64,000 nt of DNA from Crotophaga sulcirostris (Eukaryota; Chordata; Aves; Cuculiformes; Crotophagidae), in NCBI GenBank assembly GCA_013397455.1, contig VYZB01000334.1, positions 787,986-851,985 of the forward strand, given 5' to 3'. Position numbers and translations under genes: made by a program. The notes under the pieces were generated by a model. It saw only the letters and a program-made list of their open reading frames with translations. It was not told the origin of the DNA and did not search any database. Positions 61,501-64,000 of the stretch are shown in pieces (the first letter of the stretch is position 1; every line of letters starts with the position of its first letter).

Positions 61501-62809
61501 AACCTAACAGGTCTGGAGCTGCAGACAACTTTGGCTGGATTGAGACTAGACATTAGAACAGTAAATAAATGGATAAGGTTGAAAAACAATTTGGACTGAT
61601 AATATTGTTTATTTCAAGATTACGGAGGCTTGATGTGACTTGGTTTTCTAATTATCTGAGAGACACAATGAAAGGTTTGAAAAGACTGTACAAGCAACAA
61701 ATGAGACAAAACTTCCATAACCTCAAAAAGATGACTGGGAGAGAAGTTATGATCACCTCCCCATGTAACAGTATATTAAAGTTCTGCAAAATTGAGAGCC
61801 ATTGAAAGAGGTCAACTGCTTAACATCTCTCTCAAGGGAAGAAATAGCAGGCACTAAATGAAGCTAGTAGGAACAAGGTTCAAAAAGAAAAAGATTTAGG
61901 AGAGACTGTACAAGAGCATAGAACAGTAGTTACTTGAGGAAGTCCCTCTGAGTTGAAAGTAAGTGGAGACTGAGAAGAGTGTTTAGAATAATTAAATGTA
62001 CAGTGCCTTTATATGCTTTATACACATCAGTGTATAGATGTGTGGTCTCTGTCTTTACTTATCTGTTGGAGTGAATAGATACCATCCCGTTACTGTCAGC
62101 CACTTTCCCTCTCCATCGTGGTACAAGAGAAGACTCCACACAGCTGAGAAGAAAGCCTGAACACAGGATGAAAAAAAATTTACTTTAGGGAACAGCTTGT
62201 GGGAGGTGGAAGAAGAGCTGAGGAGGGAAGGCTAAAGAATTTAAAAACTGGGAACCAAAGCAGGGTACTGAGAATAGCACATCTGAGGGCACTTGTGATT
62301 ACTTGATCACCTGCGAAGAGATAGCAGTTCCTAATCAATATTTCCTCAAAAAAGTGACAGAACAAAAGTATGGAAATAAGCCTTAAACTGCTGGTGCTCC
62401 TCTCTGCCAACCCACCTCATCAAGATGCTTTTCCTGGAGCCATATCAAGGTCCCTCTTTCTAACCCATTTCATTAGCTTTGCCAGGGCGGTGGTTTTCGT
62501 TTGACATGTCAGTTTTCATCAAGTTGGTTATGCAGATCAGGTTTGCAGAGTACTTCACTAGAACATATTTTCAGCAGTCCTGGGGTTTGCTGGTATGTAA
62601 TAGGAAGTATCTTACCAGGACTTCATATATAGAACAGTATATGTAGCTTCAAATATTCAGTTAGGATTTTAAAATGTACTTTGTTAATTGCCTAATTTGC
62701 TTTTGTTGTTAAGGTTGTGGAAAATGTCCTAAAAGTAAACCCTGTTTTCGGTCCTCAAATGTTTCAACCCCTCCTGCCATCAATATTCAGAGGGATTATA
62801 GATGGGGAG
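19383..62809 (+). CDS. IPO11: IPO11, importin-11 (24 coding exons, 3' end off window)
   Basis: Importin-11 is a karyopherin-beta nuclear transport receptor. It binds RanGTP and carries cargo such as class III ubiquitin-conjugating enzymes (UBE2E3 and relatives) and ribosomal protein L12 through the nuclear pore. Twenty-four exons join in one frame of about 782 codons; the human protein is 975 residues, so about 190 C-terminal residues lie to the right. The N-terminal importin-beta domain (about residues 29-104) is readable as [36 protein letters not shown] and the following exon. The rest is HEAT-repeat solenoid, for example [40 protein letters not shown] and [19 protein letters not shown]. 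One intron (48215-48396) is AT-AC U12-type. Introns hold CR1, ERV and mariner insertions, none within an exon. Orthology is secure. Confidence 0.96.
19521..21416. other. IPO11 intron after coding exon 1
   Basis: Intronic sequence of about 1.9 kb with ordinary GT/AG ends. No repeat or gene was recognised. Confidence 0.6.
21417..21517 (+). CDS. IPO11: IPO11 coding exon 2
   Basis: This exon encodes residues 47-79 plus two bases and includes [20 protein letters not shown], the core of the importin-beta N-terminal domain that contacts RanGTP. The acceptor is AAACAG and the donor is GTAAGT. Confidence 0.96.
21518..25227. other. IPO11 intron after coding exon 2
   Basis: A 3.7 kb AT-rich intron. 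Apart from the possible pseudogene at 22506-22961, no gene or repeat is recognisable. Confidence 0.55.
22506..22961 (-). pseudogene. Possible decayed coding insertion, unidentified
   Basis: A minus-strand frame of about 151 codons has a single internal TGA (at about 22712) and a lysine- and glutamate-rich, protein-like composition (for example [20 protein letters not shown] and [20 protein letters not shown]). An overlapping frame downstream (22666-22484) is also open. This could be a frameshifted processed pseudogene in an IPO11 intron. I do not recognise the parent, and chance or an unknown repeat remains possible. Confidence 0.3.
25228..25300 (+). CDS. IPO11: IPO11 coding exon 3
   Basis: This exon encodes residues 80-104, reading [20 protein letters not shown] onward to VNQ, the end of the N-terminal domain. 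The acceptor is CTGACAG and the donor is GTTAGT. Confidence 0.95.
25811..26270 (-). pseudogene. Retroviral integrase remnant (class II ERV)
   Basis: Two overlapping minus-strand frames (26270-25947 and 26182-25811) together read as a retroviral integrase, with ACPDCQ from the zinc-binding domain and [18 protein letters not shown] at the start of the catalytic core. They are broken by a frameshift. A 21-base tandem duplication (26084-26125) adds seven residues. The C-terminus fades near 25811. It belongs to the same degraded pol as the RNase H and RT parts at higher coordinates and is not functional. Confidence 0.85.
26466..26966 (-). pseudogene. Retroviral RNase H and connection remnant (class II ERV)
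   Basis: A minus-strand open stretch of 166 codons resembles the connection and RNase H part of a retroviral pol, including an [11 protein letters not shown] segment at the RNase H E-x-x-A helix position. It lies between the integrase and reverse transcriptase remnants in the expected pol order, read right to left. Stops separate it from both. Confidence 0.7.
27453..27960 (-). pseudogene. Retroviral reverse transcriptase remnant with altered active site
   Basis: On the minus strand the frame shows hallmark RT segments: [17 protein letters not shown], then an in-frame TGA at 27842-27840, then [19 protein letters not shown] and [18 protein letters not shown]. The catalytic box, normally Y-x-D-D, reads YHYI (27533-27522), so both aspartates are lost. 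The residue pattern is that of class II (beta/alpha-like) retroviruses. It is clearly dead. Confidence 0.88.
27990..28454 (-). pseudogene. Retroviral protease remnant (class II ERV)
   Basis: Reading down the minus strand from about 28450 there is [11 protein letters not shown], typical of the start of a class II protease domain, a stop near 28373, and then DNGSD at 28307-28293 where the aspartyl protease motif D-T/S-G-A/S-D is expected. The usual T/S is replaced by N. Frame breaks follow toward RT. It lies directly upstream of RT in pol order. Confidence 0.65.
28455..28807 (-). mobile_element. Solo LTR inserted in the ERV
   Basis: A segment of about 353 bases starts TGACGCACGGAAGAACCCC and ends near CTATTCTAAATCA on the plus strand, with inverted TG/CA ends. 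The minus strand carries GCGCTGAATAAAACATACC, a polyadenylation signal in an R/U5-like position, and ends GTTCTTCCGTGCGTCA. It separates the protease remnant from a dUTPase-like fragment that would otherwise adjoin it, so it looks like a later solo LTR insertion. The exact ends are inferred; a possible TTGATT target duplication is uncertain. Confidence 0.55.
28808..28985 (-). pseudogene. dUTPase-like fragment of class II ERV
   Basis: The minus strand reads [20 protein letters not shown], close to the C-terminal motif of the dUTPase domain that precedes protease in class II retroviruses. It is cut on one side by the LTR at 28455-28807 and on the other by LTR-like sequence from 28986. Confidence 0.4.
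28986..29147 (-). mobile_element. LTR fragment (R/U5 part), minus strand
   Basis: On the minus strand this contains AACAATAAAGTTGCACTG (polyadenylation signal) and ends GGACCGTGACA, consistent with the R/U5 end of an LTR of a family different from the one at 28455-28807. Its U3 side is lost at the CR1 insertion near 29148. Confidence 0.45.
29148..30003 (+). mobile_element. CR1 LINE, longest copy in window, plus strand
   Basis: An open frame up to 29696 covers the C-terminal part of the CR1 reverse transcriptase ORF (for example [20 protein letters not shown] and [20 protein letters not shown]). A stop at 29694-29696 is followed by another open piece to 29912, then the 3' UTR ending CTTTGTGATACTGTGATC. 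It is one of the best preserved CR1 copies here and lies inside the ERV mosaic, so it arrived after the ERVs. Confidence 0.92.
30186..30899 (-). pseudogene. ERV ORF with Gag-like start and Env TM-like end
   Basis: A minus-strand frame starts at an ATG at 30899 (MGTKKSREQ), has one in-frame TGA at codon 18 (30848-30846), and is then open to 30186. The first part looks like a retroviral matrix N-terminus ([17 protein letters not shown]). The second part ([19 protein letters not shown] and then a leucine-rich segment) resembles the fusion-peptide and heptad region of an avian ERV Env transmembrane subunit. No membrane anchor follows. An internal deletion or a spliced-RNA origin could join the two; the assignment of each half is from general resemblance. 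Confidence 0.5.
30900..31500 (-). mobile_element. Probable 5' LTR, primer-binding site and leader of ERV
   Basis: Reading down the minus strand there is a TATA-like TTTTAAATACTG (about 31182-31171), CAATAAAGATG near 31157-31147, then a stretch ending near CCCTGAACACAGGGACTTC (about 31102-31084), which resembles a decayed tRNA-Lys primer-binding site. A leader follows up to the ATG at 30899. This layout fits a minus-strand provirus start. The U3 boundary is not clear and is set at about 31500. Confidence 0.45.
32122..32325 (+). CDS. IPO11: IPO11 coding exon 4
   Basis: This exon has 68 whole codons (residues 105-172), including [20 protein letters not shown] and the helix [20 protein letters not shown]. 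The acceptor is TTTGCAG and the donor is GTGAGT. It follows the 6.8 kb ERV-bearing intron. Confidence 0.96.
32326..33850. other. IPO11 intron after coding exon 4
   Basis: A 1.5 kb intron. It carries a C-rich run with G-quadruplex potential on the minus strand at 32898-32920 (runs of 8, 5 and 3 cytosines). Nothing else was recognised. Confidence 0.55.
33851..33983 (+). CDS. IPO11: IPO11 coding exon 5
   Basis: This exon encodes residues 173-216 plus one base, reading [20 protein letters not shown] and ending [10 protein letters not shown]. The donor is GTAATA. Confidence 0.95.
34920..34978 (+). CDS. IPO11: IPO11 coding exon 6
   Basis: This exon encodes residues 217-236, reading [20 protein letters not shown] across the junction. 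The donor is GTAAGT. Confidence 0.95.
35810..35858 (+). CDS. IPO11: IPO11 coding exon 7
   Basis: This 49-base exon encodes residues 237-252 ([16 protein letters not shown]) plus one base. The acceptor is TTTCCAG and the donor is GTAAGT. Confidence 0.95.
35859..37568. other. IPO11 intron after coding exon 7
   Basis: A 1.7 kb intron with minus-strand ORFs of 92 and 77 codons at 36182-36717 that I could not match to any family. They may be chance or an unrecognised repeat. Confidence 0.5.
37569..37639 (+). CDS. IPO11: IPO11 coding exon 8
   Basis: This exon encodes residues 253-276, including [17 protein letters not shown]. Codon 253 is split across the preceding intron and the exon ends in phase 0 at GTAAGT. 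Confidence 0.95.
37640..39023. other. IPO11 intron after coding exon 8
   Basis: A 1.4 kb AT-rich intron with no recognisable repeat. Confidence 0.55.
39024..39216 (+). CDS. IPO11: IPO11 coding exon 9
   Basis: This exon encodes residues 277-340 plus one base, including [20 protein letters not shown] and [13 protein letters not shown]. The acceptor is TTTTAG; the donor, GTACTG, is rather weak, but the next exon joins in phase. Confidence 0.95.
39684..39836 (+). CDS. IPO11: IPO11 coding exon 10
   Basis: This exon encodes residues 341-391 plus one base, including [20 protein letters not shown] and [11 protein letters not shown]. The donor is GTAAGA. Confidence 0.96.
40105..40148 (+). CDS. IPO11: IPO11 coding exon 11
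   Basis: This 44-base exon completes codon 392 and runs to residue 406, reading [14 protein letters not shown]. The acceptor is AATAG and the donor is GTAAGT. Confidence 0.95.
40922..41012 (+). CDS. IPO11: IPO11 coding exon 12
   Basis: This exon encodes residues 407-436 plus one base, including [20 protein letters not shown]. The donor is GTAAGT. Confidence 0.95.
41013..42432. other. IPO11 intron with 18-base tandem repeat
   Basis: A 1.4 kb intron. A perfect 18-base tandem duplication (TATATGAAGACTGAAGTC, 41533-41568) runs into a partly complementary sequence and could fold into a small hairpin. Nothing else is recognisable. Confidence 0.55.
42433..42480 (+). CDS. IPO11: IPO11 coding exon 13
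   Basis: This 48-base exon encodes residues 437-452 plus one base, reading [15 protein letters not shown]. The donor GTACAT is weak, but the join to exon 14 is in phase and matches the family. Confidence 0.93.
43124..43229 (+). CDS. IPO11: IPO11 coding exon 14
   Basis: This exon encodes residues 453-487 plus two bases, including [20 protein letters not shown]. The donor is GTAAAC. Confidence 0.95.
43230..46636. other. IPO11 intron after coding exon 14
   Basis: A 3.4 kb intron. Apart from the CR1 fragment at 44580-44712, I see no recognisable element. Confidence 0.55.
44580..44712 (-). mobile_element. CR1 LINE 3' fragment, minus strand
   Basis: On the plus strand the piece begins with GTATCACAAGGTTGGAAAGG and runs through AGTCCAACCTATAACCCAAC to CATGGCACTGAGTGCCTC. 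It is the complement of the last 130 bases of a CR1 of the same type as 13243-13677. Confidence 0.9.
46637..46763 (+). CDS. IPO11: IPO11 coding exon 15
   Basis: This exon encodes residues 488-530, including [20 protein letters not shown]. The acceptor is TTTAAAG after a C-rich tract, and the donor is GTAAGT. Confidence 0.95.
46764..48180. other. IPO11 intron after coding exon 15
   Basis: A 1.4 kb intron. Bases 47290-47600 look LTR-like: the minus strand has TATATAAAAGCTGGACCC, and two imperfect copies of AGAAGARYTRCATCACCAATT lie about 100 bases apart. I cannot name the family. Confidence 0.4.
48181..48214 (+). CDS. IPO11: IPO11 coding exon 16 (before AT-AC intron)
   Basis: This 34-base exon encodes residues 531-541 ([11 protein letters not shown]) plus the first base of a threonine codon. 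The only junction that keeps the frame is before ATATCCTTTT, a U12-type AT donor. An ordinary GT donor further on (after GGCAAAG) would lead straight to a stop at the next AG acceptor. Confidence 0.95.
48215..48396 (+). other. IPO11: U12-type AT-AC intron of IPO11
   Basis: This 182-base intron begins ATATCCTTTT, matching the minor-spliceosome donor consensus ATATCCTT. It carries TTCCTTAAC (48378-48386), a perfect match to the U12 branch-site consensus TTCCTTRAY, with the branch adenosine 11 or 12 bases before the end. It ends TTTAC. Joining exons at 48214 and 48397 restores the conserved L-T-V-D-D-F-E-F reading. Such introns are removed by U11/U12/U4atac/U6atac snRNPs. Confidence 0.95.
48397..48437 (+). 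CDS. IPO11: IPO11 coding exon 17 (after AT-AC intron)
   Basis: This 41-base exon completes T542 and reads [13 protein letters not shown] to residue 555. It begins right after an AC dinucleotide. The AG four bases downstream would shift the frame into a stop. The donor is GTAAGA. Confidence 0.95.
48438..49358. other. IPO11 intron after coding exon 17
   Basis: A 0.9 kb intron with ordinary GT/AG ends. Nothing recognisable. Confidence 0.55.
49359..49475 (+). CDS. IPO11: IPO11 coding exon 18
   Basis: This exon has 39 whole codons (residues 556-594), including [20 protein letters not shown] and [13 protein letters not shown]. The donor is GTATGT. Confidence 0.96.
49476..50862. other. IPO11 intron after coding exon 18
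   Basis: A 1.4 kb AT-rich intron holding only the old CR1-like fragment at 50378-50468. Confidence 0.55.
50378..50468 (-). mobile_element. Old CR1-like 3' fragment
   Basis: The sequence around TTCTGGAGGTTACGTAGTCTGACCCCTGCTCAAAGCA resembles the complement of the conserved CR1 3' end, where a bird CR1 would read as a host-site phrase of the same layout. It is diverged and short, so the call is tentative. Confidence 0.45.
50863..50976 (+). CDS. IPO11: IPO11 coding exon 19
   Basis: This exon has 38 whole codons (residues 595-632), reading [20 protein letters not shown] and ending TLIHLVQ. The donor is GTAAGG. Confidence 0.96.
50977..54167. other. IPO11 intron after coding exon 19
   Basis: A 3.2 kb intron holding the CR1 at 51775-52560 and a short TCTAGTATA-rich patch near 52787-52832. 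No other feature was recognised. Confidence 0.55.
51775..52560 (-). mobile_element. CR1 LINE, minus strand, lacking its 3' end
   Basis: The plus strand shows complements of CR1 reverse transcriptase segments; on the minus strand these read, for example, [20 protein letters not shown] and, further upstream, a thumb-region stretch around 52411-52208 ([18 protein letters not shown]). The usual 3' UTR is missing on the left, so it is truncated at both ends. It lies in IPO11 intron 19. Confidence 0.9.
54168..54283 (+). CDS. IPO11: IPO11 coding exon 20
   Basis: This exon encodes residues 633-670 plus two bases, reading [20 protein letters not shown] and ending LLEDGLEL plus the first two bases of a tryptophan codon. 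The donor is GTGAGA. Confidence 0.96.
54284..55828. other. IPO11 intron after coding exon 20
   Basis: A 1.5 kb intron with no recognisable element. Confidence 0.55.
55829..55905 (+). CDS. IPO11: IPO11 coding exon 21
   Basis: This exon completes W671 and reads [20 protein letters not shown] through MSALL, plus one base of a glutamate codon. The donor is GTAAGT. Confidence 0.96.
56274..56605 (-). mobile_element. Mariner-type DNA transposon remnant
   Basis: A TA dinucleotide is followed by TTAGGTTGGTACAAAAATAA, a mariner terminal inverted repeat. Inside, the minus strand reads as a mariner transposase C-terminus in shifting frames: [31 protein letters not shown] and [23 protein letters not shown] carries the third catalytic aspartate of the D,D34D triad. 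The other end is lost at the CR1 that starts near 56606. Confidence 0.85.
56606..57245 (+). mobile_element. CR1 LINE, plus strand, interrupted by N gap
   Basis: This begins CCAGCAGTGTGCCCAAGTGG, shows the C-terminal reverse transcriptase frame ([20 protein letters not shown]), is broken by 85 N at 56890-56974, and ends with ACCTTGTAATACTGTGATAC. It is of the same young type as the copies at 13243 and 29148, and abuts or interrupts a mariner remnant on its left. Confidence 0.92.
56890..56974. other. Assembly gap (N) inside CR1
   Basis: Eighty-five unknown bases inside the CR1 copy. The flanking CR1 segments are in order, so the gap fits a short unresolved part of the element. Confidence 0.99.
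57246..59279. other. Rest of IPO11 intron after coding exon 21
   Basis: Two kilobases of AT-rich intron with no recognisable repeat or gene. Confidence 0.55.
59280..59359 (+). CDS. IPO11: IPO11 coding exon 22
   Basis: This exon completes E697 and reads [20 protein letters not shown] through FLQ to residue 723. The donor is GTATGT. Confidence 0.95.
59797..59950. repeat. A/C-rich low-complexity tract with G-quadruplex motif
   Basis: Runs of A separated by C clusters fill this stretch. At 59864-59892 four C runs (3, 3, 4 and 4) are spaced by 7, 2 and 6 bases, so the minus strand fits the G3+N1-7 quadruplex rule. A run of 15 or so A follows near 59923-59937. It lies in the intron after coding exon 22. 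Confidence 0.75.
60119..60199 (+). CDS. IPO11: IPO11 coding exon 23
   Basis: This exon has 27 whole codons (residues 724-750), including [20 protein letters not shown]. The acceptor is TTTCAG and the donor is GTAGAG. Confidence 0.95.
60200..62713. other. IPO11 intron after coding exon 23
   Basis: A 2.5 kb intron. Near 60380-60425 there is a GT/CA-rich inverted repeat (TGTGTATACACTGTGAATACACACA). No gene or known repeat was recognised. Confidence 0.55.
62714..62809 (+). CDS. IPO11: IPO11 coding exon 24 (last in window)
   Basis: This exon has 32 whole codons (residues 751-782), including [20 protein letters not shown] and ending RGIIDGE. The acceptor is TGTTAAG and the donor is GTAAGA. The remaining exons lie beyond the right edge. 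Confidence 0.95.
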
Positions 62810-64000
62810 GTAAGAATTATTCTTTAACTTCTCTCTCCTTTCCTTTTTGAACAGGAAAGTGCCTCTGATTATCTGGGCTGAGTTTTCTTATATAGATATT
62901 GCATTTCCTCTTGCTTTAGGAGTATCTGGTAGATCTTTGACAGCTATTCTAAAAATCTGTAAAAGTTACCTAGTAGTGCAAAAGTTAAAGCAACACATTT
63001 TGTCAGCTAGTGTTGATTTTAATAAAATAGTACAAGTTTTATGCTACTGTTCCTTCACTGTTAACACTGAAAAGGTGCTATGACTCTGCACTTAGTTAAA
63101 TCCTTTTTAGGTGTTGGGTTTTTTTAAAGACACTTACACTTTTCCTTTTTAATTTTACCTGCACCAGAGAAAAACAAAGAGAAGATTGACTTGACCTTCT
63201 TTTTCTAATTGACATAATGTCTCAAGTTCTCCCATTTTTATTTCTTTCCCTGCAACAAATTTCCGTATTGGATAAAAGAATAATAAAATCCAGTGTGTTT
63301 TAACTGTGTTGAATGTTGTGGTATTATCAGGAGAAAAAGACTTTAATTAGGTGAATCAGTGGGTGGAATTTTCTATGCTTTTGACTTTTAATCAAAACCT
63401 TGGCTTTTTTCACAGCTGAGAACTTTCAGATATCAATATTTGGCTCCTGTTATTATTGATTTAACTAAGATATTGGCTTAATCCTATAAATATTACTTAG
63501 CAATGTACTTTCTGCTGCACAGAACGTAAAAAGGGCAATTTGTTTAAACAGTTTGCAGTTTAAGAAGACACAAAACTGGAGAGTGGATTATTAAAATCTC
63601 TTCTGATTTAAGACTGTAATAAATTCATGCTCCCTATTCAGAAAGGTATTAATCTGGGTTAACATTTCTAGGTAAATGTCAACATTTTGTTTTTCAAGTA
63701 GGCAGTTCTACAAAATACTTACTGTTACTTTGCTAGAGCCTGGATTTAATACAAATAAACTTGTAGCTTCTTTTTGAAATTAAAAGCAATAGCAAAAGAT
63801 AATAAAGTAATGAGGTTTTTACTGTATCCAGTTAATTTTGAGACACTTGCAAGTTAGTTATTGGCAGATCTATTTGGGCTTTCTCTCAGTGAAATAATTA
63901 ACAACCAACTCAGAAATACAAAGCACTTCACGATGTTAGTAAAACTGGGAGCAGTGATTTTTGAACTGTAATCAATTTTGAAAGCATTTTTTAGCAGTAC
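62810..64000. other. Start of the next IPO11 intron
   Basis: AT-rich intronic sequence to the window end. I see no further coding exon or repeat. Confidence 0.55.

Noticed and set aside
61569..61805. 78-codon plus-strand ORF after IPO11 exon 23
   Set aside because: It does not continue the importin-11 frame and matches no family I know; exon 24 joins exon 23 directly in phase.

Overview
This is a 64 kb window of a bird genome. Avian CR1 retrotransposon copies occur in both orientations, with bird-type LTRs and degraded class II endogenous retrovirus remnants. Two host genes explain all of the conserved coding sequence. They lie head to head: DIMT1 on the minus strand at the left, and IPO11 on the plus strand filling the rest. 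The species cannot be fixed from the sequence alone.

Region 1 to 5080: DIMT1, the 18S rRNA dimethyladenosine transferase, has eleven coding exons on the minus strand (4958 down to 377) that join in one open frame of about 291 codons. The final short coding exon lies off the left edge. A CpG-rich promoter and an E-box sit just above its start codon. Region 5080 to 7260: the space between the two promoters holds two closely similar CR1 copies in inverted orientation around a spacer that I do not recognise. Region 7260 to 19376: this holds the IPO11 CpG-island promoter, a probable untranslated exon, and a long first intron containing CR1 copies, one nested CR1 pair, an ERVL-type solo LTR and an assembly duplication.

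Region 19377 to 62809: 24 coding exons of IPO11 (importin-11) give about 782 codons in one frame. The last part of the protein (roughly 190 residues by comparison with the human length) is off the right edge. Intron 3 (25301-32121) carries a mosaic of at least two class II endogenous retroviruses on the minus strand, a solo LTR and a CR1. Later introns carry more CR1 copies and a mariner transposon remnant.

The most distinctive signal is in IPO11. The intron at 48215-48396 begins ATATCCTT, carries TTCCTTAAC just before its end, and ends in AC. These are the hallmarks of a minor-spliceosome (U12-type) AT-AC intron, and only this junction keeps the reading frame. DIMT1 acts in the nucleolus in small ribosomal subunit biogenesis; IPO11 imports cargo, including a ribosomal protein, into the nucleus. 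That functional link between the pair is inference. I found no CRISPR, operon or other prokaryotic feature, and no convincing tRNA or rRNA gene.
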